Shown in pieces: positions 7,963 through 17,076 of a stretch of DNA of 64,000 nt. A program made the position numbers and the translations under genes. The DNA comes from an uncultured Sulfitobacter sp. (lineage in GTDB: Bacteria; Pseudomonadota; Alphaproteobacteria; Rhodobacterales; Rhodobacteraceae): assembly GCF_947500075.1 (NCBI RefSeq), contig NZ_CANMQS010000010.1, forward strand, positions 1 through 64,000, written 5' to 3'. Each line of letters opens with the position of its first letter. The first letter of the stretch is position 1. The notes beneath the pieces are model-generated. The model ran no database searches. It saw only the letters and a list, made by a program, of their open reading frames with translations, and was not told the DNA's origin.

Positions 7963-9072
7963 TTGACCTACGATTTTCTGATCATTGGAGGCGGGATCGC
8001 AGGTGCATCAGCAGCGGATATGCTTGCGCGCCACGGCTCCGTGCTGCTGCTGGAAAAGGAAGACACCCCGGGATACCATGCAACGGGACGGTCGGCGGCA
8101 CTCTTTACGCGAAACTACGGCAACCCCGTTGTGCGGCAGGTGAACGCTGCAAGCGCGGCATTTTTCCATACCCCGCCTGACGGGTTCTGCGAAACACCTC
8201 TTTTGACGCCGCGCGGCTGTCTGACGGTGGGGCAGGGGGACGACACAGGCGAACTTGATGCCCTGCTGGCCCTCTCGAAACCTGGGGAGGAAGTCACCAG
8301 GCTGGATGTCGACGAAGCCTGCGCCATGGTCCCTTTCTTGCGACCCGACCGGGTGAAACAGGCAGTGTTCGAAGCCAATGTCGCCGATATCGACGTGGCG
8401 ACCTTGCATTCATCTTACCTCAAGGGCGCAAAGGCGCGCGGCGCTCTGATCGAGACAAAGCAGGCTGTAACGGCAATGACACGGACAAACGGGATCTGGA
8501 ACGTTCAGACCGCCCGGAACAGTTTTTCAACCGGCATCGTGATCAATGCTGCCGGTGCCTGGGCGGATCAGATCGGGGCAATGGCCGGTGCACGGTCGAT
8601 CGGGCTTGTGCCAAAGCGGCGCACAGCGATTATCATCAAGCCTCCGGCCGGCATCACCAGTGCCACCTTACCAGCGGTGGATTTTGTGGGATCAGATGCC
8701 TACCTGAAGCCAGAAGGAGGCATGCTGATGGCCTCCCCCGGAGATGCCACCCCGGCGGAGCCGCACGACGCATGGCCTGACGATATGGAAATCGCCGAGC
8801 TTGCCGATTGGATCGAGCGCGAGACGACAATCAAAATCACCAAGATCGAACACAGCTGGGCCGGATTGCGCAGCTTTGTGGAGGATGAGGCGCCGGTCGT
8901 CGGATATGACACCGAGGTCCCAGATTTCTTCTGGCTGGCTGGGCAAGGCGGATTCGGGATCATGATGGCACCCGCTCTGGCCAACCTGACTACCGAGATA
9001 ATCAGCACGGGACGTCCTGGTACGCAATCGGAGGATTTTGCACACGCCTTGTCACCGGCCAGGCTTTTGTGA
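7963..9072 (+). CDS. D-arginine dehydrogenase-like FAD oxidoreductase
   Basis: This 369-aa protein of the D-amino-acid oxidase (DAO) fold should oxidise D-amino acids to 2-oxo acids with FAD. The nucleotide-binding motif is IIGGGIAGAS at residues 6-15. Segments GYHATGRSAA, DIDVATLHSSYL, VINAAGAW, LVPKRRTAIII and SWAGLRSFVEDEAPVVGY follow the pattern of Pseudomonas DauA through its whole length. The start is TTG with AAGGCAGG upstream; no better start exists. Substrate specificity cannot be read from sequence. The next gene downstream is an RpiR regulator, 39 bp away. Confidence 0.8.
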   Translation: MTYDFLIIGGGIAGASAADMLARHGSVLLLEKEDTPGYHATGRSAALFTRNYGNPVVRQVNAASAAFFHTPPDGFCETPLLTPRGCLTVGQGDDTGELDALLALSKPGEEVTRLDVDEACAMVPFLRPDRVKQAVFEANVADIDVATLHSSYLKGAKARGALIETKQAVTAMTRTNGIWNVQTARNSFSTGIVINAAGAWADQIGAMAGARSIGLVPKRRTAIIIKPPAGITSATLPAVDFVGSDAYLKPEGGMLMASPGDATPAEPHDAWPDDMEIAELADWIERETTIKITKIEHSWAGLRSFVEDEAPVVGYDTEVPDFFWLAGQGGFGIMMAPALANLTTEIISTGRPGTQSEDFAHALSPARLL

Positions 9073-9111
9073 AAATTGCGCCAATTGTATGAGCCAGGAA
9101 GGGAGGGGGTC

Positions 9112-10011
9112 ATGACAAAAACTCTGCGTGAACGTCTGAGTGATGCGGTCTTGTCCACATCCAAGGCGGATCGGGCCCTTGCCACCTATATGCTGGCGGA
9201 ATTCGGGACATTGCCCTTTGAGACAGCCGCCAGCCTCGCGGCCAAGGTCGAGGTCAGCGAGCCGACGGTTGGACGTTTCTGCCGGGCGATTGGCTATGAT
9301 GGGTTCAAGGACCTCAAGTTGAACCTGCGCAGTGACATGGGCGACCAACCTTGGCTGATCAAGGACAGGCTGCGCGACCTTCAAGAACGGACACTCGCTG
9401 GAGAAGATCAGCTGACCCGCGGTCTGGAGTTGGAAATGGCGGCCCTCGTTGCGGTTTATGAGGCCGCCTACACACCGGAATGGAAGCGGGTGGTCAAACG
9501 ACTGGCCACGGTGCCTTCGGTTTTCGTTGTTGGATTTCAGACCGAGCGCGGCATCGCCGAGGTGTTTGCGCATCAGTTGCAATACCTCCGGGACAAGGTG
9601 CAGTTGCTTGATCTTGCCAGCGGCAATTTTGCCGACCTGCTTGCGACTGACAACACTGAAACTGCCCTCGTGATGTTCGAGGCGCGCCGCTATTCCAAGA
9701 ATGCGCCGTTGCTGGCGGCAGAGGCGAAGGCGGCGGGTATTCCGGTGACCCTGATCACCGATCCCTATTGTGATTGGGGCCACAGTGTTGCCGACGAGAT
9801 TTTCGTGGTGCCGACCTCGTTCAACCTGTTCTGGGAATCGACGGCGCAGATGGCCAGCCTTGCCAACCTGCTGGTCAACGGTGTGTTCATGGAACTGGGT
9901 CCACAGGTCGAGGCCCGCATGAACAGAATTGCGCAGCTCTACGGAAAATTCACGGGCCATGTGGATCACACCGCGCCTCACAAACCAAAGACCAAGGGAA
10001 AACGATCTTGA
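9112..10011 (+). CDS. RpiR/MurR family transcriptional regulator (HTH + SIS)
   Basis: DNA-binding regulator of 299 aa. The N-terminal HTH_6 domain (residues 1-80) includes LPFETAASLAAKVEVSEPTV and GRFCRAIGYDGFKDLK. The C-terminal SIS-type effector domain (about 125-260) normally senses phosphosugars or related ligands. The start is the ATG after GGAAGGGAGGGGG. It lies between the flavoenzyme and the M81 peptidase and overlaps the latter's TTG start, so it is likely the local regulator. Its C-terminus is basic (KPKTKGKRS). Confidence 0.85.
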   Translation: MTKTLRERLSDAVLSTSKADRALATYMLAEFGTLPFETAASLAAKVEVSEPTVGRFCRAIGYDGFKDLKLNLRSDMGDQPWLIKDRLRDLQERTLAGEDQLTRGLELEMAALVAVYEAAYTPEWKRVVKRLATVPSVFVVGFQTERGIAEVFAHQLQYLRDKVQLLDLASGNFADLLATDNTETALVMFEARRYSKNAPLLAAEAKAAGIPVTLITDPYCDWGHSVADEIFVVPTSFNLFWESTAQMASLANLLVNGVFMELGPQVEARMNRIAQLYGKFTGHVDHTAPHKPKTKGKRS

Positions 10012-11531
10012 GCTTGAAGGTTCTGAGCGCCGAAATTTCCCATGAAACCAACACGTTCAATGTGTATCCCACGACGTTGCGATGCTTCGAGGATCGCTAT
10101 TTTCTGGAAGGCGATCAGGCGATTGCAACACGGGGCGACAAGAACACGGAGCTGGCCGGGCTACTCGATGTCGGGCGTGACTACGCCTGGGAGGTGACCC
10201 ATGTCATCAGTGCGGCCGCCGGGCCGGGTGGCAAGGTGACGCGCGCGGCGTTTGATGCACTGATCGCCCCACTGATTGCCGCGGCCGAAACCAGCTGGGA
10301 TGGCGTGTTCCTGATGCTGCACGGCGCAATGGTCACTGACTTTTGTGAGGATGGCGAGGGAGAGATACTGCGGCGCCTGCGCGCAGTAATCGGCCCTGAT
10401 GTGCCCATCGCCCTCACGCTGGACCCGCATGCCAATGTCACGACGGAGATGTGCGATCTGGCGCAAATCCTCGTATCCTTCACGACCTATCCTCATGTTG
10501 ACGTCCGTGCCACGGGTCGGCGCGCGGCTGAGCTTTTGCAGCGCACCATGACGGGCGACATCCACCCGTGCACCTTGCGCTTTCATGTGCCCATGCTGGA
10601 AGAGGCCAATGGCGGACGTACCGACCTTGGCCCGATGATCGAACGCCATGCCCTGGCCCGCGCATTTGAGACCCGCAAGGGTGTCTATGCCATCAGCATC
10701 AACGGCGCGTTTCCCTGTGCAGATATCTCCGAGGTTGGCCCAACGGTTTTGGTCACATGCGACGGAGACTGCGCGGAGCATCGGAAAATCGGAAACACGC
10801 TGGCCGATGACATCTGGGCGCGACGCGGCGAAGTGGTGAACGTCTATGTGAGCAGTGCCGAAGCCGCGGATGAGGCCCGGACCTGGAACGCCAGCGCCGG
10901 GCCGCTGATCCTCGCAGACTACGCGGACAATCCCGGATCAGGCGCCTACGGCGATGCGACAGGCCTGTTGTCTGCATTGCTTGAGGCGGGTGTGGACAAC
11001 GCATGCTTTGGCCCCCTCATCGATCCGGTGGCGGCGGCGTATCTGAACGCGCAGCCCTTGGGTGCTGAGGTGACACTGCCCATCGGTGGGAAAACCGCGC
11101 CAGAGTTTGGCGGGGGGCCTTTGAGTGTCACTGGCACGGTGAAATGGACCGGCGATGGACGTGTTGTGGGCAGTGGTCCGATCCTTGGTGGACTGGAACG
11201 CAGCTTTGGCCCCACTTCCGTATTGCATGTGGCGGGCATTGATATCCTGATCGTCACCATTGCCCACCAGATGCTGGATCTGAAACAATTCGAAACCTTC
11301 GGCATCGATCCCGCTCGCAAGGCCGTTGTTGCGCTCAAGTCCATGCAGCATTTCCGGGCGGCTTTCGCCCCAATTGCAGGGCGGATCATCGTTTGCGACA
11401 GCGGCGCGCTGTGCACACTGAATTACGGGTCGCTGGAGTACAGGTTTGTGCCGCGCCCGATGTTTCCGTTGGACGCGTGCCCCGACAATCCTGCGGCGTC
11501 TTCAAGACGCGGGGCGGGTTGCGCTGGGTAA
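10008..11531 (+). CDS. M81 family (MlrC-type) metallopeptidase
   Basis: This 507-aa homologue of MlrC, the peptidase that finishes microcystin breakdown by cutting small peptides, is probably cytoplasmic and zinc dependent. It shows EISHETNTF at the N-terminus, MLHGAMVTD near residue 105, and TLDPHANVTTEM near 145, which are conserved metal-site regions of the family, and a C-terminal MlrC domain (GSVEYRF-like LNYGSLEYRF). The start is TTG within TTGA overlapping the regulator's stop. In its context it may process short peptides or amides imported by the ABC transporter. Microcystin is not implied. Confidence 0.8.
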   Translation: MSLKVLSAEISHETNTFNVYPTTLRCFEDRYFLEGDQAIATRGDKNTELAGLLDVGRDYAWEVTHVISAAAGPGGKVTRAAFDALIAPLIAAAETSWDGVFLMLHGAMVTDFCEDGEGEILRRLRAVIGPDVPIALTLDPHANVTTEMCDLAQILVSFTTYPHVDVRATGRRAAELLQRTMTGDIHPCTLRFHVPMLEEANGGRTDLGPMIERHALARAFETRKGVYAISINGAFPCADISEVGPTVLVTCDGDCAEHRKIGNTLADDIWARRGEVVNVYVSSAEAADEARTWNASAGPLILADYADNPGSGAYGDATGLLSALLEAGVDNACFGPLIDPVAAAYLNAQPLGAEVTLPIGGKTAPEFGGGPLSVTGTVKWTGDGRVVGSGPILGGLERSFGPTSVLHVAGIDILIVTIAHQMLDLKQFETFGIDPARKAVVALKSMQHFRAAFAPIAGRIIVCDSGALCTLNYGSLEYRFVPRPMFPLDACPDNPAASSRRGAGCAG

Positions 11532-11697
11532 ACAGGCTCGGTTGCGATGCTATTGCTGCGCGATCATAGGTGATCGACGGGAGCTACATGTCGCACGTTA
11601 AGGTGCATCGCGAACGTTGATTTCACACAAGCTGCGCTTTGGGCTGGTGAAGGAGGCGAGGTCCGATACTCTGGCATCGAATCCTTTAAGGAAAATT

Positions 11698-12537
11698 ATG
11701 TCCCCGTTCATCGTGGCGCTCATCCTGTCGGCGGCCTTGCTGCATGCCGTCTGGAATACAATCATCAAAACCGCAGCGGATCGCACCGCAACTCTGGGTC
11801 TGGTCGCCCTGGGTCACGTCATACCCGGCGCGGTGTTGATTGCCCTGCTGCCGCTGCCGAGTGCTGAAAGCTTTGTCTACATCGGCCTTTCGACGGTTGT
11901 GCACTTTGCATATTTCTATCTGCTGGGGCGCGCGTACCATCACGGGGATCTTGGCGTGGTGTACCCCATCGCGCGGGGCAGTGTACCGGCCCTTGTGGCC
12001 CTTTGGGCCTGGTTGCTGTTGGGAGAGGTGTTGCCGCCTTTGGTATGGACCGGCATAGGTCTGATCAGTGCGGGCATCTTGTTGAGCAATTGGAAGGCTC
12101 TGAGATCGGGCGTTGGTGCCACGGCCCTGTCATTGTCGTTGGCAACCGGGTTTTGCATTTCCGTCTATTCGCTGGTTGACGGGGTCGGCGTGCGCCTGTC
12201 GAGCAACACGCTGAGCTATTGGGCATGGGGTGCGTTCCTGCATCTCTTCATCGCCGCGTTCGCCGGATTTCGCAGGCGGCAGACTTTGAGCGCATTGCCG
12301 CTGCGCACCTGGTGCGCTGGAATCGCGGGAGGTATGGTTTCAATGACGGCCTACGGTCTTATCCTCTACGCCAAGAACTTCGCTCCTTTGGGCGCGGTAT
12401 CCGCCTTGCGCGAAACCTCTGTGATCTTTGCCACGCTGATCGGTTACTTCCTCTTGAAGGAGGGCAATTGGAAGCGTCGCGTAGGCGCGGCTGTGATTAT
12501 GGTGTTTGGCATCGCTTTGATCGGTCTCAGCACGTAG
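11698..12537 (+). CDS. EamA/DMT-family membrane transporter
   Basis: This 279-aa protein has about ten membrane helices arranged as two EamA repeats. The first ends near SAGILLSNWKALRSG and the second covers roughly 145-279 with LRETSVIFATLIGYFLLKEG, the typical second-repeat motif. Drug/metabolite transporters of this type usually export amino acids or other small metabolites. The start is the ATG preceded by TAAGGAAA; an in-frame start 81 bp upstream lacks a ribosome site. It is separated from the M81 gene by 166 bp, so it may have its own promoter. Confidence 0.85.
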   Translation: MSPFIVALILSAALLHAVWNTIIKTAADRTATLGLVALGHVIPGAVLIALLPLPSAESFVYIGLSTVVHFAYFYLLGRAYHHGDLGVVYPIARGSVPALVALWAWLLLGEVLPPLVWTGIGLISAGILLSNWKALRSGVGATALSLSLATGFCISVYSLVDGVGVRLSSNTLSYWAWGAFLHLFIAAFAGFRRRQTLSALPLRTWCAGIAGGMVSMTAYGLILYAKNFAPLGAVSALRETSVIFATLIGYFLLKEGNWKRRVGAAVIMVFGIALIGLST

Positions 12538-13003
12538 CGCCAAAACGGGCAGACACTGCTTTGGGTCAGAAAGCGCATGTCGCTCTTTGGACAGTGCTGG
12601 TATTCGGCGATCGGTTAAGTGGCTGTTTCTACACAAATCATGGCATCTGCATCAAAGCGCTGCACCACCAAATGAGTGATGCTGCATGGGCGAGATACTT
12701 CTGCGCTCATACCGGTTGCATCTGCCCGAAACCGCTTCGTCCCGCGTTGCCGGCCCTGAAGGCGCGCAAGCAACAAGAAAGCCTGATTGAAAGCGTCAGA
12801 TGTCTCCAATGTGCCCATCCTGTGAGCGCACAGTTTCCCGCAGCACGCGCGCGCAGCGTAGAACATGCGGCAAATGTCTAACCTTTGGTGCTGCAATGGC
12901 GCCAGGCTCTCGATGGTGAGCCGATTTTCTCCAAACTGGCCGTTCGTTCGCTTTAGTCGAGACTCGGCGCCGCATAAGCCCTACGGTCTTTATCTGAAGC
13001 GAT
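12538..13003. other. Intergenic region without a supported gene
   Basis: This 466-bp stretch has open frames on both strands, for example 12615-12896 on the minus strand, but no recognisable domain or ribosome site. The translations are rich in Cys, Arg and His, as expected of non-coding DNA. It may hold a promoter for the BLUF gene; no clear -35/-10 pair was picked out. Confidence 0.35.
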
Positions 13004-13480
13004 GTGATCGTGCGTCTGTCAAAGTATGCTCATGGTTCGCTTAATCCCGCAGGGAGCCAAACCATCACAAAGCTCATCCAGATTATTTATGTGTCTCAGC
13101 CGTTTGGCTTCGATGAGCCGACACTGGCAGGCATTCTGCTCGATGCCAGACGCTGCAACAAGCGGGATGACGTTACTGGCGCGTTGATTTGTCGACATGA
13201 CATCTACCTTCAACTGCTGGAAGGCCCCGAACGTCCAGTGCGCGCAGCTTACGCACGCATTCGTCAAGATGATCGTCATGCCGGGGTCAGAGAACTCCTG
13301 AATGGGGAGATACAAAGTCGGTTGTTTGCAAATTGGGCGATGCTTCATGATCCTGCAAAGACATGGATTTGGACAGAAGAGGAAATCGCAAACGCGGCAC
13401 TTGATCGCGCGGATGCCGTAGAAATCATAAGAATATTCAAAGGCCTATCGGATCGCTCCGGGAATCCGGCTGTGAATTGA
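13004..13480 (+). CDS. BLUF domain blue-light sensor protein
   Basis: Small protein of 158 aa consisting of one BLUF domain (about residues 22-115), which binds FAD and senses blue light. Key residues match AppA in order and spacing: Tyr29 (in IIYVSQ), Asn52 (CNKRDD), Gln70 (YLQLLEG), Trp111 and Met113 (FANWAML). The C-terminal tail of about 45 residues has no output domain, so it should act through a partner. The start is uncertain: GTG at 13004 or 13010, with no ATG in frame before the domain. It precedes a 2OG oxygenase gene on the same strand. Confidence 0.88.
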   Translation: MIVRLSKYAHGSLNPAGSQTITKLIQIIYVSQPFGFDEPTLAGILLDARRCNKRDDVTGALICRHDIYLQLLEGPERPVRAAYARIRQDDRHAGVRELLNGEIQSRLFANWAMLHDPAKTWIWTEEEIANAALDRADAVEIIRIFKGLSDRSGNPAVN

Positions 13481-13538
13481 TGCAAGCCCTTCGCGCGTCG
13501 ACGCAAACCCGATCCACGATGTGTATGAGGTGGACGGG

Positions 13539-14090
13539 ATGATGACGCTGCACTCAGTGCCCGATGCGTTTACCACGGGGGAGTGTGATCGCATTGTAAA
13601 GGCAATTGCGAACATGCCCACCGATGACGCGCTGCTTGTGGGTCACAATCGGGATCACAATCTACGCAATGCAGAACTTGTTTGGATGGACGATGTAGGC
13701 GACCTGAGTTGGGTGATGACCCGGTTGATTGACCTTGTCAGGCGTTCCAACAAGCACCAGTTCAACTTCGATGTGCACGAATTTGCGGAAAGCCCGCAAG
13801 TGGCCAGCTATGAGGCAGCCAAGGGTGGCCATTTTGCGTGGCATTCTGACATTGGCCATGGTCTTGCTGCTGGTAAAAGAAAGCTCACGCTTGTGCTGCA
13901 ATTGAGCAATCCGGACACTTACGACGGGGGGGACTTGGAAATCAGGCCAAGTGCTCAAATCCTATTGGCCAATCGGGCGCAGGGATCTGTAAGCGTGTTT
14001 CCGAGCTTTGCTCTGCATCAAGTCACGCCGATTCAGCGGGGCATTCGGCGTTCGCTGACCGTCTGGGCGCATGGCCCTCCGTTTCGCTGA
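13539..14090 (+). CDS. 2OG-Fe(II) oxygenase (PKHD/prolyl-4-hydroxylase type)
   Basis: This 183-aa oxygenase hydroxylates a protein or small molecule with 2-oxoglutarate and O2. The iron ligands are His and Asp in FAWHSDIG and the distal His in FALHQVTPI; the 2OG-binding Arg is in IRRSLTVW. The strand GGDLEIR is typical of PKHD-type hydroxylases. The ATG after GAGGTGGACGGG is preferred; an in-frame GTG at 13521 is the alternative. It lies 58 bp after the BLUF gene, so joint transcription is possible. The substrate is unknown. Confidence 0.82.
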   Translation: MMTLHSVPDAFTTGECDRIVKAIANMPTDDALLVGHNRDHNLRNAELVWMDDVGDLSWVMTRLIDLVRRSNKHQFNFDVHEFAESPQVASYEAAKGGHFAWHSDIGHGLAAGKRKLTLVLQLSNPDTYDGGDLEIRPSAQILLANRAQGSVSVFPSFALHQVTPIQRGIRRSLTVWAHGPPFR

Positions 14091-14637
14091 AAGCGGCTCG
14101 AAGAAGCCAAAGTGATAGAAAACGTCGAATTCTCTGACACTACCTTACCAGATAAGCAACATCCGGGCTCCAATTTCGCTAAGATGCGGATCCGCTATCA
14201 CCATAGGCGCATCCCTTGGCGGACACGCAATATTGGCGGCCCATCCGCGCGCCTTACTTCAGAACCATCGACGGTGTTGCAGAAAAGGCCAGGTTCGTCA
14301 GCATTGTAAACTGGGCGCGAAGCGACTACATACGAAACACAAAGTTGTGGTATTCTTCGGCAAAGGCGCATCGCTCTGCCAGAGCCAACTGCAATCATTA
14401 TCATTGAAATTCGATTGTCACATTCCGGAGCAGGGATCTGACGTTTGGGAAGGTTGTCGATTTCGACCACATCGACCATCCGTCATGCTCATTCGCTTCG
14501 ATGGCGGGAAAACCCGCGATTTGGAATTGGACATGGACAGCGCGCTGTCAATCAGACGATTTCGAAAAGGCCCTGACAAAATGCCTTGTCAGCGCAACAA
14601 AAAGTGAGGCGGCACGTTCTCCGTCAAAGGATCAAAA
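14091..14637. other. Intergenic region without a supported gene
   Basis: This 547-bp stretch contains an open plus-strand frame (14233-14607) and an overlapping minus-strand one (14198-14479). Neither has a ribosome site or a recognised domain, and they conflict with each other. A degenerate gene is possible. The final bases carry the ribosome site (AAAGGATC) of the next gene. Confidence 0.35.
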
Positions 14638-14991
14638 ATGACTTTTCCTGAATGGACGAAACCCGGCCTCTACGGGGCTTTGGGTGGCGCAGTTGCTGTT
14701 TCTCTCCTTGGCTTCACCTGGGGGGGCTGGACAACAAGCAGCAACGCCCAAACCATGGCGCAGAACCTGGCGACTGACGAAGTAACCTTGGCGATGGTTC
14801 CGGTGTGTCTCAACATGTCTGCGGCTGATCCGACGCGCACGGAGAAGCTCGCAAGTCTCCGGGAACTTTCCGGCTTTGGCCGCCGCAATGCGATGATGGA
14901 AACCGGTTGGGCGACCCGCCCCGGTTCAGATGCGCCAGACCGTGACCTTGCAGACGCATGTCTCGCGGGGCTTGAGTTGGATGGATCGTAA
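14638..14991 (+). CDS. Hypothetical membrane-anchored protein, 117 aa
   Basis: It has one N-terminal hydrophobic segment (LYGALGGAVAVSLLGFTWGG, about residues 11-30), then a soluble, probably periplasmic part with two Cys, VPVCLNMSAADP and ADACLAGLEL, which could form a disulfide. Proteins of this layout are common in alphaproteobacteria and lack a known function. AAAGGATC precedes the ATG. It is followed 46 bp later by the Cys-rich repeat protein, which may also be exported. Confidence 0.65.
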   Translation: MTFPEWTKPGLYGALGGAVAVSLLGFTWGGWTTSSNAQTMAQNLATDEVTLAMVPVCLNMSAADPTRTEKLASLRELSGFGRRNAMMETGWATRPGSDAPDRDLADACLAGLELDGS

Positions 14992-15037
14992 TTCAAAGAC
15001 TGCGCTGCACTCGTCACAAGCAGTCTGCGGGACACCT

Positions 15038-15808
15038 ATGAAGGCGGGCGCCCACAATCTGTGGGTCATTTTGATGGGCCCCATTTTCGCTCTCGTTGTG
15101 TTTGCAATGCCCGTGCTTGCCCAAACCATGCCGGAAAACGCCAGCGCAAGGAGCTATGGTGACGGTTGGGACTGCAACGTCGGGTATCGGCCTGCCGGTG
15201 ATACCTGCGCCGCTGTTTTGGCACCGGAAAATGCGTTTGAGACGAACCGCACATATGGTTCTGGATGGGAATGCCTGCATGGGTATCGCAAGGTCGAAGG
15301 AACGGAGTGTGTCGCCGTGGCTGTCCCAAACAATGGGTTCCTCGATCCTTCTGGCGAACGCTGGCACTGCCTGCGTGGATTTCTGAAAGTTGATGATGCT
15401 TGCCAAAAGGTCGTCGTCCCGGAAAACGGCCATCTGGTGGAGACGTCTTATGGATCCGGGTGGAAGTGTGATCGCAGCTTCGAGCGGGTGGCTGATCTTT
15501 GCACTGCCATTGCGGTTCCGACCAACGGATATCTGAATACAGCGGGTTTCGGTCAACCCTGGACATGTGAACGTGGGTTCTTTGAACGGGACGGTCGCTG
15601 CGAGGCTGTTGTCATTCCGGAGTTCGCATACTTCGATGATGCAGCCTACGGCGAAGGATGGAAGTGTCAGAGGGGATATGAAGCCTCCGATGCTGGCTGC
15701 GACTCGATCGAAGTCCCGGCAAACGCCCATCTTGACAGGTCTGGAAACCGTTGGGCATGCAACCGGAATTTCCAGAAGTCCAAGGGGCTGTGCGTTCTGA
15801 AGAACTAG
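15038..15808 (+). CDS. Secreted Cys-rich repeat protein with seven GW-C-x-x-G-Y repeats
   Basis: A signal peptide (hydrophobic WVILMGPIFALVVFAM, cleavage near VLA-QTM) is followed by seven tandem repeats of about 31-37 residues. The pattern is YG-x-GW-x-C-x-x-GY, about seven to nine residues, C, then V-x-VP-x-N-x-x-L. Each repeat has two Cys (14 in all), so one disulfide per repeat is likely in the periplasm or outside the cell. The start is the ATG giving MKAGAHNLWV; a longer frame begins at 14930 but overlaps the previous gene. No family name is recalled with certainty. The repeat unit suggests a binding or structural role. Confidence 0.7.
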   Translation: MKAGAHNLWVILMGPIFALVVFAMPVLAQTMPENASARSYGDGWDCNVGYRPAGDTCAAVLAPENAFETNRTYGSGWECLHGYRKVEGTECVAVAVPNNGFLDPSGERWHCLRGFLKVDDACQKVVVPENGHLVETSYGSGWKCDRSFERVADLCTAIAVPTNGYLNTAGFGQPWTCERGFFERDGRCEAVVIPEFAYFDDAAYGEGWKCQRGYEASDAGCDSIEVPANAHLDRSGNRWACNRNFQKSKGLCVLKN

Positions 15809-15876
15809 GCTCATCTCACGGTGTTTCGCCCGCGTCTCTTCGGCGAAGGACCTGTTGCTCTCAAAAGGAAAACAGC

Positions 15877-17076
15877 ATGAAAACCGAACTTCAATCGGCG
15901 GATACCGTTCGCCGTCCGGTCAGAGGTGCACAAATGCCGCCTCTGACCCGTGACACACCGACACAAATGGCTTCGCTCACTGAGATCGCGGCGCAGCCGA
16001 CTGCGGTTGTCTATTGCGAGGGCAACTTTGCCAGGATTGATGGCAAAACAGCCAATGGCCTTGTGCGTCATTCAGAGGCCTACCGGATCGTCTCGGTCAT
16101 CGATAGCACCCACAGTGGCGAAAACAGCGGGCTGGTTCTTGATGACGCGATCAACAGCACTCCCATATTCGAGAGTCTGGATGCCGCGGTTGCCCAGGAA
16201 GCCAGCATGCCCGATACTTTCATCTATGGAATGGCCCCCTCAACCGGGCGCCTTTCGATGGCTGACCGAGGTGTTATTCTGGATGCGATTGCGCGCGGTA
16301 TGAACATTGTCAGTGGCTTGCACGAATACCTGAGCGAGGATGTCGAAATTGCACAAGCGGCATCGGAAAGACAGGTCAGCATCCGCGACATCCGCAAACC
16401 CAAGCGCAGCAAAGATATGCGCTTGTTTGATGGCAGCGTCGCAGATGTTCACGCGCTGCGCATCGCTGTTCTTGGGACCGATTGCGCCATCGGAAAGCGG
16501 ACCACTGCGACGGTTTTGGCCCGTGCGTTGAACGCGAAGGGCATCAAGACCGTGCTGGTTGGCACCGGCCAGACGGGTCTGATGCAGGGCGCAAAATATG
16601 GTGTGGCCATGGACGCCGTCCCGCCCCAATTCTGCTGTGGCGAACTTGAAGGCGTGATTGTTGCGGCGTCAGAGGCTGAGCAACCCGATGTCATTTTGAT
16701 CGAGGGTCAAGGCGCGCTCAGCCACCCTGCCTTCTGCACATCGGCCTTTATCCTGCGCGGCAGCCAACCGGACGCCGTTATTCTCCAGCACGCACCAAAG
16801 CGCGCCCATCGCTGTGACTTTCCCAATATGCCAATGCCCACCCCGGCAAGCGAAATTGCATTGATCGAGGCGTTTTCCGATACCAAGGTCATTGGTATGA
16901 CGCTCAATCACGAGGGTATGTCTGACGCCGAGATCAAAAGTACGATTGCGGCCCAAAGCGAAAAACTGGGACTACCCGTCACTGATGCGCTCAGCCGACC
17001 GGCGGCACATTTGCTGGCGATGGTTGTCGGGGCCTATCCCGGCCTGGAGCAAGGCATACCCAAGGTCGCGGTTTGA
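15877..17076 (+). CDS. DUF1611 family protein (DgcN-like)
   Basis: This 399-aa DUF1611 protein has an N-terminal Rossmann-like half (to about residue 190) and a C-terminal P-loop-like half starting at AVLGTDCAIGKRTTA. Further conserved blocks are LIEGQGALSHPAF and GMTLNHEGMSD. Members called DgcN have been described as N-acetyltransferases in a D-glutamate breakdown route of marine bacteria; this is recalled family knowledge, not shown here. The ATG follows AAAAGGA. The stop overlaps the racemase start (TTGA), so both products probably act in one pathway. Confidence 0.75.
   Translation: MKTELQSADTVRRPVRGAQMPPLTRDTPTQMASLTEIAAQPTAVVYCEGNFARIDGKTANGLVRHSEAYRIVSVIDSTHSGENSGLVLDDAINSTPIFESLDAAVAQEASMPDTFIYGMAPSTGRLSMADRGVILDAIARGMNIVSGLHEYLSEDVEIAQAASERQVSIRDIRKPKRSKDMRLFDGSVADVHALRIAVLGTDCAIGKRTTATVLARALNAKGIKTVLVGTGQTGLMQGAKYGVAMDAVPPQFCCGELEGVIVAASEAEQPDVILIEGQGALSHPAFCTSAFILRGSQPDAVILQHAPKRAHRCDFPNMPMPTPASEIALIEAFSDTKVIGMTLNHEGMSDAEIKSTIAAQSEKLGLPVTDALSRPAAHLLAMVVGAYPGLEQGIPKVAV

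Noticed and set aside
12615..12896. 93-aa minus-strand frame between EamA and BLUF genes
   Set aside because: Cys/Arg-rich translation without motif or ribosome site; probably chance.
14233..14607. 124-aa plus-strand frame before the membrane-anchored protein
   Set aside because: Overlaps an opposite frame of similar quality; no domain or start signal.
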